Assembly (NCBI GenBank): GCA_004431415.1 | Contig: QPMI01000507.1 | Location: 124,001 to 188,000, forward strand | DNA: 64,000 nt | Direction of reading: 5' to 3' | Origin: Cyanophora paradoxa | Taxonomy: Eukaryota; Glaucocystophyceae; Cyanophorales; Cyanophoraceae | Shown: in pieces, positions 20,770 through 38,932 of the stretch | Position numbering within the stretch: position 1 is the first letter of the stretch | How the letters are laid out: the number at the start of each line of letters is the position of its first letter | Program-made: the position numbers and the translations under genes | The notes under the pieces: model-generated | What the model saw: only the letters and a program-made list of their open reading frames with translations | What the model was told of the DNA's origin: nothing | Database searches by the model: none

Positions 20770-22616
20770 CTACCAGACGGGGACACGGGAGGGGACGATG
20801 AGGAGGTGGGAGGGCTCGGGGAGGGCCCCGGGGGCCGGCGTGGCGACAGGCGGCTCGTAGGGCGGGAAGGCGATCGGCGTGGAGACGATGCCGCACTGCG
20901 CCGCGACGTTCGAGTCGTAGATGAAATAGCAAATCGCGGCGGTCGGCCCGGTGTACACGGGCGCCGCCTGGACGGGGTCGAACGCGTACGGAAACTCCGT
21001 CGGGCACTTTGGGCCGCGGAAGAAGGGGCGCGGCGCGAGCCAGGACTCGTGGCTGCGGTTCGCGGGGTTGTAGAAGTAGGAGATGTAGCTCGAGTATTGC
21101 CAGTAGAGGGGCGAGGAGAGGGAGGTGGGGTCGTACAGCACGGGGGCCGCCCCCGAGTTCCCCGCCCCCTTGTACGGTGCCGACTCGGAGGTCGTGCTGG
21201 CCTGGAGCGCCGCCCGCCGCAGGCGCCGCCCCGCGAGGCCGCCCCGCGCCGCCGCCCGCGCCGCCGCCTCCGCGTCGCAGACGATGCGCTCGGAGGTGCG
21301 GTAGACGAGGGCGGCGCGTAGCGCTCGGTCGGTGCAGGCGCCCAGCTGGCCGGCGGCGGCGAGACGCCCTGGCCGCAGGAGGGCCCGCCGGGAGAGCACC
21401 CCCTCCGATACCACGCTGTGGGCCTGCGGGGGAGGCCGCGGGCGTCGGCAGAGCGCAGGGGCGCACGGGGCGACACGCTGGGGCACCTCGCCGCGGAGGG
21501 AGAGGAGGCGGGCGGCGGGGCCGTCGAGGGCGCCCTCGTCGGCCAGGGCGGCGTGCTCGCAGCCCTCGCAGTCGACCTGCGCCGCCCCGGCGCTCGGCGG
21601 GAGAGAAGGGCGCGATGGGACGGGCGGGCGGCGCGGGCCTTCAAGAGGGCGACGGGGAGGGGCCCGTCGGCGCGGCCCAGGCCCAGGTCCCGCCGGATCG
21701 CCTCGTAGAGGGCCGGCAGCGAGAGCGCCGGCACCTCCTCGGCCCCCGCGGCCGCTTCCTCCTCCTCCAGAGCGAGCTCGGGGTTGTGCTCCCCGCTGTA
21801 CAAGCTCGTGTGTAGGCTGCCGGCGCTGCTCGTGGGCCGGCGCGGCGCGGCGCTGCGCAGCTTCGGTGGGCCGCACCTGCTCTCGGGGTCGTAGACGATG
21901 CGGACTGACTGGGACTCGCCTGCCGTGGTCGCGGTGGGGACCAGGGCGGCGAGAAAGGGCGTGACGGAGGAGGACAGGTTGTTGGCCCGGATGTTGTGTT
22001 GCAGGAGGGCGAACGGCGCAGGCGCCATCTCCACGGCGTACACGCGCGCGTGCGGCCACAGGCGCGCCGCCACCATGCTGAAAAGGCCTACCTGCGCACG
22101 CGCATACAGCCGAGTCAGTCGACGTCGGCAAACGGTGGCAAGAGATGTCGGCAGGGCGGCGCAAGTGCACGTGAGCGCCCACGTCGATGATGACGTCGCC
22201 CGGCTGCACGTCCACGCCGAGGATATCATCGTGGTCCGAAGCGATATCGTGGACCATCGCCGCGAGCTGGGCAAGGCTGACGGCCTCCGGCGCCACTCGG
22301 GCGGTCAGGTCGGCGAGAACCGCGCTGATTTCCCCGCTGTAGCCGCGCCGCATCCTTGCGAGCTCTCGGCTCGAGCAGATGCGTCCCATTTTCACGTAAG
22401 GCGTGCCGCGGGGGCTGGCGACACCTGGGAAGCGCTCTGCCCAGACGGTCGGGTCGAGCTCATGGTCCTCCCCGGGCGGGCCGCTCTCCGCTGCGTAGTC
22501 GGGCTTTCAGCGACAAGTGCATGGAGAAGATAGAACTGCTCACCTTCTGACTGGCCAGCGAGCAAGACGAGGGCCAGGAGGAGCGTCCCCGCGCACCTCA
22601 AGGCTCGCCGCGCCAT
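20770..22616 (-). CDS. Secretory-pathway FkbM-family SAM methyltransferase
   Basis: ATG 22616 opens a clear signal peptide (MARRALRCAGTLLLALVLLA, then GQSEGEQF). The following exons contain ELARMRRGYSGEI, DLTARVAPEAVSLAQLAA, the SAM motif I GDVIIDVGAHV joined to GLFSMVAARLWP, then VYAVEMAPAPFALLQHNIRA (motif II, acidic Glu) and, after a variable Glu-rich insert, VDCEGCEHAALADEGALDG, which corresponds to the FkbM D-x-E-G motif. The C-terminal 150 residues (YWQYSSYISYFYNPANRSHE, ending SRVPVW at TAG 20770-20772) are not part of the core fold and look lineage-specific. FkbM enzymes O-methylate sugars and other hydroxyls. The signal peptide places it in ER/Golgi or outside the cell. The target is unknown; glycans of the neighbouring glycoprotein are a candidate. 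Confidence 0.78.
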
Positions 22617-23096
22617 CGTCTTGTCCGCCGGTGCGGGCGCTGCAATCGCGGTGCGATGCTAGCGTGCGCAGAGAGAACCGGTCGCGTGCGGGAGCTGGCG
22701 CAGACGCTATAGAAGCGCTAGCCATCGCCGAATTCAACCGGCATTCGAATCGAATTCGGTACCGTACCCCTGTCCGCCGCGAACCGAAACTAAGTGCGAC
22801 CTCCAGCAATTCGCAGGGATGCAGAGCGTAGAGCGCATGTGCATCGTAGCGAGCGCCACGGTAGCCAGCCCGCCCCCAACTCGTCCGCCTGCATCTCCGA
22901 GCCCGAGCAGTCCACGCCGAGGCCGCCCTCACGCGAGCCAGCAACCTCTGCAGACGGCATGCGCTCCTCTAGCCACTTGTGACAAAGAGAGTGCGCATCC
23001 TACGGTCTGTTGGCCGCTGCAGCAATCGCGTAGAAGCGCGGCACCCACGGCCAGACGAAGCGTGGAAGGCGAATACACCGGCACCAGCGAACCACC
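22617..23096. promoter_or_regulatory. Divergent upstream region (480 bp)
   Basis: This gap lies between the FkbM gene (leftward) and the Ser/Pro-repeat glycoprotein gene (rightward). It is less GC-rich around 22,730-22,790 (GAATTCAACCGG and CGAATTCGG segments). No gene or defined promoter element is seen. Confidence 0.4.
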
Positions 23097-31139
<8,043 letters not shown>

Positions 31140-31710
31140 CCCCGCCCCCGGCCCTCCTTGCCCCCCTCTCCTTCGCATGCCTGCATTTCGGTCCCTCCCG
31201 CGCCAGCCTCCTGCACCGATCCTCCTCGATCACGGAGCACACTACGTAGGTTTCAGTATTTGCATCTCTGAATGATGTTTGTGCTTATTTATTTTATACT
31301 TAAGAGTGATACCGAACCCCAACCTCTCATGCGCCCCTGTAAACCACGACCGCGCGCCGGCATCGCCCCGGCAAACCACGATGCCCTGCAGATGTACATG
31401 AAAACCACGATTGCAAACGGCGTCTCGCGCGCGCTCCGCCGCCGAGTCTGTGCTGCCCCCCCCCCCCCCCCGGGCCGGAGCAGTAAGGACAACGCGAGGA
31501 CACAGAAGATGCCAGTATGTCAGTATGTCGTTTTTTTCATTAACAGTTTCGACCCCAGTGTTGAGGCCACCTATGGTACACGTACGCGGGCGCGTACTGC
31601 TGCTAAGGACTGCAAGAAGGAACGGAAGAGCGCCTGAGCCGAGGGTGGAAGCTAGAGCCTCCCTAATGAGACCGCGGCGTGCGCCCTCCCGCTGGTGCCA
31701 GAGAGAAGAT
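31140..31710. other. Gene-free 3' region between convergent genes
   Basis: The 3' ends of the glycoprotein gene and the aldolase gene face each other here. The stretch is locally AT-rich (31,245-31,310). It has a motif AAACCACGA repeated four times between 31,340 and 31,410 (one copy preceded by GT) and a short C run near 31,456. No exon is seen. Confidence 0.4.
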
Positions 31711-33450
31711 TTACGCGGTCTGCGCGTGCGTCAAGAGCCGGTAGCGGTGCCAAGAAAAGAAGCAAAAACGAACGGCGTAGAACTTCTTGGCCATGGTGTC
31801 GAGGTCGACGGCCTTGATCTTGTCGGCGTTGCCGGCAGCGTTGAACTGCACGTAGCGGTCCTCGCAGACCTGAGCGATTGTCAGATACGAGTAGAACGCG
31901 ACACCGGCGCTGCCACTCGCACCTTCTGCATGTACTTCATCGAGGGCTTGAGGAAGTGGCGGGGGTCGAACTCCTTGGTGTCCTTGACGAGCGCCTCACG
32001 GACGGCCGCGGAGATGGCAAGGCGGCAGTCAGTGTCGATGTTGACCTGGCGTGCGTCGCTTAGCTTCTGCGGATCGCTGCAGCAGGTGCGCTTGCGCGCA
32101 AGCACCTTGCGGACACCAGCCTTGATGCCAGCCTGGATCTCCTCAACGGGCACACCGTAAGTCTCGGGGATGTTGCCGCCGTTGGCGTTGATCAGGGCGA
32201 GCAGGTCCTCCGGGACGGACGACGAGCCGTGCATGACCTATGATCGCGCGCGCAGGTAAGTGCACGGCTGTGCTGCGCGGAGCGCGCGCCGGCGGGCGCA
32301 CGAGGTGGGTGTTCGGGACGGCCTGGTTGATCTCACGGATGCGGTCAATGCGGAGGATAGCGCCGTCCGGCTTGCGGGAGAACTTGTAGGCGCCGTGGGA
32401 GGTGCCGATGGCGATGGCGAGGGCATCGACCTGCGCGCGTAGACAGTTGAGCAAAGAGGAACACGAGATTCGCCGAGGATTCGAAGCGGCCAGGCGCGCG
32501 CAGGCTGACCTTGGTGCGCTCGACGAAGTCCTTGGCCTGGGCCGGGTCGGTGAGCATCTGCTCGATGGTGAGGACGCCCTCAGCGCCGACGCCGTCCTCC
32601 TTGTCGCCCTGGCCGGTCTCGAGGTTGCCGAGGCAGCCGAGCTCGCCCTCGACGGACACACCGACGGCGTGCGCGAGGTCGCAGACGGTCTTGGTCACGT
32701 TAACGTTGTACTCGTAGCTGGCGGGGGTCTTCGAGTCCTCCTCGAGAGAGCCGTCCATCATGACGGAGGTGAAGCCGTTGCGGATGGCCGACAGGCAGGT
32801 GGCCGGGCCGTTGCCGTGGTCCTGGTGCATGGCGATCGGGATCTCGGGGTAGGTCTCCGCCGCGGCGAGGATGAGGTGGCGGAGGAAGTTCTCGCCGGCG
32901 TACGAGCGGGCACCGCGCGACGCCTGGAGGATGACGGGCGAGTTGGTCGCCTTAGCGGCCTCCATGATCGACTTGATCTGCTCCATGTTGTTCACGTTGA
33001 ACGCGGGGAGACCGTAGCCGTGCTCGGCGGCGTGGTCGAGGAGGATGCGCATGGGAACGAGCGCCATGCGGGTGACCTCGGCGCCCTCATTGCTGCGCGG
33101 TTTCGGCGATCAGAATAGGAAGCGACACGATGTCGACGACTATCGAAATGGGTTTCGGGGCGCCCCGCCCGCCCAGAAGCGGCCAGGGGGGAGTCGCCCT
33201 AAGGTGCGCGCAGCGCGCGATATTTTTCGTTCCGGCGGCGGGGGGCGCGCCACGCTTAACAGGCTTCTAGAGAACGAAGAATGAAGGCGAAAACGCACTT
33301 CTTGGGGGCCTGAACGTTGTTCAGGAAGAACCCGAGGCGGCGGCCGCCCTTCAGGAAGCCGGCCTTGGCCTGGCACACCTCCGACTTCTTCGACGCAACC
33401 GACGGGGCGGTGCGGGAGATAACGACCGGGGCGGTGGTGGCGAACGCCAT
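31711..33450 (-). CDS. FBA: Plastid class II fructose-bisphosphate aldolase
   Basis: Exon 1 (33,450-33,299) encodes a presequence, [17 protein letters not shown], ending [12 protein letters not shown] 206-nt intron with GTGCGT donor and GCGCAG acceptor joins it in frame to [16 protein letters not shown] at 33,092. Class II marks follow: [13 protein letters not shown], the zinc-site [41 protein letters not shown] (metal His), [21 protein letters not shown], and the substrate loop [10 protein letters not shown]. The C-terminus is [10 protein letters not shown] with TAA at 31711-31713. It cleaves or condenses fructose-1,6-bisphosphate in the Calvin cycle and glycolysis. The presequence has Phe at position 3, and a plastid class II enzyme is known from glaucophytes. 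Full-length and apparently intact. Confidence 0.94.
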
Positions 33451-33776
33451 GGCTGATGTTTCCTGAACGAACGAGGAATGAGCCCTACCCCGGCGGCGGC
33501 GATGATGTAGCCCAATAGGGTGCGAGGTCTGTACCCCCGCTCGCAAGCCGCGAGCCACAAGCGGGCCGCAAGGCCCGGACTCTACAGGCTTGCAGCTGTT
33601 GCAGTACAGTTGTACCCGATAGCCGGCGCCTGAATTCGCGGCTGGGGCGGTCATGAGTCTAGCAGCACAGCTGCAGGTTCTGGCCGGCGCGGAAGGTGTT
33701 CGCATCCCGCCCAACACCGCCGGACGCGCTCATGCGCACTTCTCCAAGCGCTCGATGATGCGCGGCCTTGAGCTCT
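33451..33776. promoter_or_regulatory. Aldolase upstream region
   Basis: Sequence between the aldolase start codon and the beginning of the duplicated coiled-coil block. It should hold the aldolase promoter. No exon is recognised. Confidence 0.35.
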
Positions 33777-34765
33777 GAGCGACCTCTCCGGATCCGGCGC
33801 CCCGGCGCTCTCGCTTGCAATTTGGCCAGAAAGAGAGCGGCCGCCGGCTTCAGCGAGTCGGCCCAGGTAGTCTAGGCACGCGCGATGGCGTCCGTGTACC
33901 ACACGCTCTCGCCTCAGCCCTCCAGCTCTCAGCTCATCGAACCAGAGCAAGCCATGGTCGCCCGGCCGCGGAAGCGCCTGTCGCTGCCGACGCTTAAGGT
34001 CAAAGACCAGCTGCAGACCCGCCTGCAGACGCTCCTGGCCGTAGACACAACGCGCGCTCGCTGGCTGGCCCTCCAAACAAGTTCTGACGTGAGCGCCTCG
34101 GAAACGCACGCTTGATTCCGTTCGTGCCGCGCGGCTTCTGATCTTCCAGCCTCTGTTCGCAGCTGCGCGGCTTCGAGCGGGAGACGCAGACCCGAGCGCA
34201 GGCCCGGGCGCAGGACTGCAGCTGGAGCCCGCGGGAGTCCTCGTCGCTCTCCTCCGTGCGCCCCCGGGCCCGCGGGGCGCGCCAGACTGGGCCGCCGGCG
34301 CCTCTGATGCGCGCGGGCGCTCTGGCGGGGGCAGTGCGACCTGCCGACGTCGCCCTCCGTCGAGGAGCGCCTCTCCCGCCTCGAGGCGTCCCTCGCGGCG
34401 CTCCTCCGCCCCTCCCCCGACGCCTCCGCCGCCGCCGCCCCGCCACAGCTCCCGCCCGCGCCGGTACGCCCGCGTCGTAATTCCCATTGCGCGGCGCCCC
34501 TGTCCGAACCCGCTCTGCCTCGCAGGAAAAGCCCACGCCGCGGCGCCGGTCGCCGCCCCGGGAGCGCGCATGCGAGTGCGCTGTGGCGAGGGAAGAGCTG
34601 CAGCGCGTGTCTGAGGCGGTCCGCTCCGTCCCACCTCCGGCCTCCCCCGGCTCGTGCCCCGGCTGACCTCCGCCCTCGGCAGATCGCGAGGCTCGAGGGG
34701 CGGCTGGAGGAGGCCCCGGCGCGCGCCGCCTCCGAGGGCGGCCGGCGGGAGCTTCAGGCCGCCCC
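33777..34765 (+). pseudogene. Truncated inverted duplicate of the coiled-coil gene (5' half)
   Basis: This block repeats, in opposite orientation, the sequence at roughly 1,610-2,570. Exon 1 is intact (33,885-34,115) and differs from its parent by only a few residues (QPSSSQ for QSSSSQ, LKVKDQLQTRL for LEVKDQLQSRL). The GFERETQTRAQARAQ exon, the SVEERLSRLEASLAALL exon and the EELQRVSEAVRSV exon are all recognisable, as are the introns between them. Similarity ends within the exon IARLEGRLEEAPARA, after which unrelated AT-richer DNA begins (TTTACTGCAATATTTAC). Introns are retained, so it arose by DNA duplication, not retrotransposition. It lacks the last half of the gene and has no evident 3' end; a short chimeric transcript is possible. 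Confidence 0.8.
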
Positions 34766-35233
34766 TGCGGCGCGCGTAAGCGCCAACGTACTGGCCGTGC
34801 CCGCGGCCGCCCCCGGGCCACTCTTTACTGCAATATTTACTAAGTTAATCGCCCCATTTAGTCAGTGAATTCGATCTTTCGCCCGCGCCCGGGCACGCCG
34901 GCATACGCGAGACGTTGTGTGCAGCTGCCAGGCTTGCCGGCGATACACTGTGATACACTCAGCTGGTCCGACGGGCCTACCAATCGCGCGGAGTGAGGGC
35001 GCAGAGCCGCGAGAGGGGCAGAGAGCGGAGCGACAGGGCATCTGCCAAGCTCCAAGCTCGAGTCCGCTGGGCTATTCGTGCATATGCTCCTCGAAATTGG
35101 CGCGAGGTCGGGTTGGAGCCGCAGTCATTCTGCAGCTGATCCCCAAGCTCTCCGCAGGCTTCGGGGCGATAGGCTATGCCAGCTGCAAGCATTGTGGAGC
35201 AGCGATGGCTCTCTAGAACGCCCCGGCGACTGC
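34766..35233. other. Gene-free region between truncated duplicate and small membrane-protein gene
   Basis: An AT-richer segment follows the duplication breakpoint (34,800-34,870), then sequence of ordinary composition. No exon with family similarity is seen. It probably includes the 3' UTR of the leftward membrane-protein gene. Confidence 0.35.
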
Positions 35234-35846
35234 TCAGTCCATCTGCGCGTAGCGGAGATGTGGCGGCAATTTCTTGGCCTCCTCCTCGGGGTCCGCGGAC
35301 TTCTTCCTGCAGAACCGTATGGCGATGAAGATGGACACAACGACGAGAACGAAGACCAGCTGCGCGCGAGAGTCAACTGGCTATGCGGCCTGTAGCGGAA
35401 CAAGGCTCTGCGCTCATACCAGCGCGACAGTGAACTGCGGAGCGGCGGCGGTGTAAGAAAGGGACAGCAGAGCGTCTAGCTGGAGCATCGGCGCGGTTCG
35501 GGCGGCGGGCGTGCGGACCTTCAGGGCCAGGTCCGCGATGGAGCCTTCGAAGTTATTGCCGCCCCCTGCGTTGGCCTGGCGACGGTCGATGAGTCACAGG
35601 CTCAAGACAGTGCAGCTTCAGCGCACCGAGACGACCGGCTGGCTCATCAGGCGGCACGCGTTCTGAGTACGGAAGCTGTGCTGAAGACGAGTAAACAACC
35701 GCACGCCGACCGAGATTTGTGTGTCCGCAGTGTTGCCACTGCGTTGCACAGTGTTCAAGAGTGTTCTCAGTGTTGCGCCGGGCGGGTACACAGTTAGCTA
35801 GTTGGGCCGAGACTGTGGTGAGGGCGAACCAGCATATACTGAGCAC
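35234..35846 (-). CDS. Small single-pass membrane protein, unidentified
   Basis: The last two exons are clear: GSIADLALKVRTPAARTAP, MLQLDALLSLSYTAAAPQFT, then a 62-nt-class intron (GTATGAG to CGCGCAG) and a transmembrane helix LVFVLVVVSIFIAIRF. A basic stop-transfer sequence CRKKSADPEEEAKKLPPHL follows, ending YAQMD at TGA 35234-35236. An upstream exon (from 35,846, after a CTGCAG acceptor) reads VLSICWFALTTVSAQ, which looks like the end of a signal peptide, then Cys-containing sequence (CVPARRN, EHCATQWQHC). The start codon lies further upstream and was not found. Topology is probably type I with a short acidic/basic cytoplasmic tail. No family recognised. Confidence 0.5.
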
Positions 35847-36088
35847 CTGCAGGGTTCTTTATCTGTCAGAAGAAGCTTTCAAACTATGCTAGGTCGCTAC
35901 GAGGCCTAGCTGTGCCTCCGCAGCGAATCCGCGCCGACGGCCGCGAGGGCGCACGAGCGTCGTGTTTCGAGATACTTAGAACAGCAAGAACATCCAGCGA
36001 GCTTCGGGCGCTCCCCCGCCTTCGGCGCGTGCGGCACCGGGCACAAGCTGCGGCGACAAGCGACTCGTGAAGCAGCGCCCCCCGCGGC

Positions 36089-38747
36089 ATGGTGGGTCTC
36101 ATCGGCTATCCCCTCGAAGATACATCTCAGCCGCACGGGACGCCGGGCGTCGGGGCCTACCATCTCCCCGAGGGCGCCTTCCGGCAGCGATGTGTGGCGC
36201 CAGCGTTCCAGCCGCGGCCGCCGGCGCGGGACAGCCCGCACAAGTATGCCCCTCGGGGCCCCGGAGCGTACGAATCCGCCAGCGCTCGTGATTTCGTCGG
36301 GTCAAAGGCGCTGGCAGTGCTCTTTTACGAGCAGAAGTGTGAGGTGCCGCTCGCCCCGCCGCCGGTGCTGCGCACGAGCGGGCTTTGCGTCGTTGCCGAC
36401 CGCGCCGCAGCGACAGATCGACATCCGGCCTCGGAGCGCACCCGCGACGCCGGGCCCCGGCTTCTACAAGAGCAAGGCCGTCCCGCGGCCGAGCGGCGGG
36501 GTCGTCGCGCAGACCCCCCGCCCCGCCTTCGGCAGCGGGGTGCGCTGCGCCCGCCGCCCCTCCGCTTCGCAGCGGCGGCGGCTGACTTCGAAGGGGCGCA
36601 GATCGATCCCACGGTGCCGGGCCCTGCGGATTACCGGCCGCAGGGGGCAACGACGCCGCGAGCGCCGTCCGCGCTGCTGCGGCTGACGTCGGCACGCTCC
36701 GGGGACCCCGCCTTCGAGCACATGCGTGCGCGCGGCCGCCCAAGGCGCGGCGCGGCGGGGCGTGGCGCGACGCGGGGCGCAGGGAGCACGCCGGCGCCGG
36801 GCCAGTACCCAGAGGCGGCGGGGGCCCTCTCGAACCTCCGTCCCTCGGCCCCGGCCTTCACTTTCACGTACACGCCGCGCTGGGGCAAGCGGAGGCCGAA
36901 GCCCGGCGAGCGCATCGACCCCTGGGGCTCCCCGCTCGTGAAACCCGAGGTCCGCAAGTCGGCGGCGGCCAAGGCGGCGGCGCGCCTGCTGGCGGCGATG
37001 CGCGAGGGGGCCGGCACGGCGCGGAGCGAGGGGGACGCGGCGGACGCGGCGGAGGGGGCGGAGGAGCAGGAGGAGGAGGCCCCGCCGGAGGACGTGATCG
37101 AGGCGAACGTTCGCCTCGCGAGCAGCCTCACGCGGGGTGCCATCGCCGCGCGCCGCGAGGCAGTGGTGCGCGCGACCCCGGCCGCCCCGCCCCGCGCCGC
37201 CGACGCGCGGCGGGCAGCTGGAGGCGCGGGAGGAGCGGGGCCGTGAGGCGCGGGAGCGGCAGGAGCGGGCGGCAGAGGAGAAGCGCGCCCGCCGCCTCCT
37301 GCTCGCCTCCCGCCACGACGAGCGCCTCCGCGTCGTGCGGCCTTCTCAGCCCCCTCCCCGCCCTCCCCGCCCCCGCCGGCCCCGCGACCGCTCACCCCCG
37401 GGCGCAGACGGCGCTGCACAAGCGGCAGTACAACTGGGCCCTTGTGGCGGCGCACGCCGCCCGCCTCGGCCTCCTCGCCGCCGCCGTCGTCGTGCGCCCC
37501 TCGAGGCCGCTCCCGTCCGCGCACGCGCGGGGCGGCTCAGAGAGGGGGCAGAGGGGGCGGCGGGAGCGGGCGGTGGCGCTGATGGAGGGGGAGGCGGTGG
37601 CGCGGGTGCGGCGGTTCGCCCGCCGCTGGCTCCGCCGCGTCCGCGTCAAGCGCCGCGAGCACGCCTACCGCGTCCTCACCCGGTCCCCCGCCCCCGCCCC
37701 GCCCCGCCCCGCGCCACCTGGGGTGACGGGGCGGCAGCTTCGTGAAGGTGGTGCGGCTGAAGGTGCGGGCGGGACTGCGGGTGTGGGGCGCCACCGTCCT
37801 GCGCACCTTCTTCCGGGGCGCCGGCAAGCCCATCGAGGCCCTCCTCGTCATCCGCTCCTTCCGCCACAAGAGTCCGCCCCGCCCCCACCACGGCCCTGCC
37901 CCCGCCCCGCCCTCCCCGCCGACTGACCGGACGGGCCGGCCTGCAGTGGTGCGGCTGCAGCGGGAGATCCGCTCGTTCCTTCAGATCCGGGAGGCCCAGC
38001 TGGCGCTGCTGCGGCGGCAGTGGGCGCGCCTCGAGGGGAGCATCCTCGCCCTCGAGAGCGCCCCGCGGCACTTCAGCCACGCCCAGGCCCACGCCCCGCC
38101 CCCCGCGCCCCCGCCCGCCGCCCCCTCCCCGCGCCGGCCCCACGCCAAGTGCGTCGCGCCCTCGGCCGGCGCGCCCTCTCCCCGGATGACGCCGGCGCAG
38201 GGGCGCGGGCAAGGGCAAGGCGGAGGGGAAGGCCGAGGCGGCGCCGCACCCGCACCCTGCGCCCTCCCCGGCCCTCGCCCCGAAGCAGCAGGGCGCACCG
38301 CACGCCAGCCCCGTACCCGCGTGCGTGCCGCCGCGCCCCGCGCCGGCCCCCGGCCCGACCGACCGATCGGGGGGCTGCAGGGAGGTGCGGGAGGAGCTCC
38401 TACGGAAGAGCCTGACGGGGAGGAGGCGGGAGCACCGGGAGGCGCTGATCGCGTGGGACAATGAGAAGGACGGGTACATCCGGGAGGCGGTGCGGCGGCA
38501 GGAGGAGGCCCGCATCCGGCACTTCATGGCCTCCTCCTCGGGGCGGCCCCTCGCCCTCCCGGACCGCGACGGCGTCGTCGACAAAGCGACGCGCTTCAAC
38601 TACGCTCTCCTCCCCAAGGAGCAGCGCCCGCCCCTCTTCCGCGCCCGCCTCGACGAGACCGCGATGCGCGCCCTCGTCCTCCGCGGGCGCGACATCGCCG
38701 CCGCCCGCGCCGCCGCCCTCGCCGCCGGCCCCGCCGCCCCCAACTAG
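36089..38747 (+). CDS. PG-rich (SHIPPO-type) repeat protein with long helical region, probably ciliary
   Basis: ATG 36089 (MVGLIGYPLEDTSQPHGTPG). The N-terminal third has at least five PG-type repeats: TPGVGAY, GPGAYESAS, ATPGPGFYKSK, VPGPADYRP and TPAPGQYPE, with family-like PAFxF segments (SAPAFTFTYTPRWGKRRPKP). This matches sperm-tail PG-rich/SHIPPO repeat proteins, many of which sit on ciliary microtubules. The middle is Ala/Glu-rich (EGAEEQEEEAPPEDVIEAN). The C-terminal two thirds is basic helix, e.g. EAREERGREARERQERAA, VARVRRFARRWLRRVRVK, IRSFLQIREAQLALLRRQWA and EVREELLRKSLTGRRREHRE. It ends AAGPAAPN at TAG 38745-38747. Several GC-donor introns. A ciliary location is inferred from the repeats. 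Confidence 0.7.
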
Positions 38748-38932
38748 ACGTCTACAGTAGCTAGTTCAGTTAATTAACGTGCAGGACTAGTATACGTACT
38801 AGTTACTAGCCGACACGCGTAATCATGATCGCGCTGTTAGCCGGGCCCGGGTACCCAACACTTCGTTCGCTCAGTTCGCTCGAGGGTCTTTGCCGCCGCC
38901 CGGCTCCGAGCTTTGGCAAGAGCAGAGGCCGC

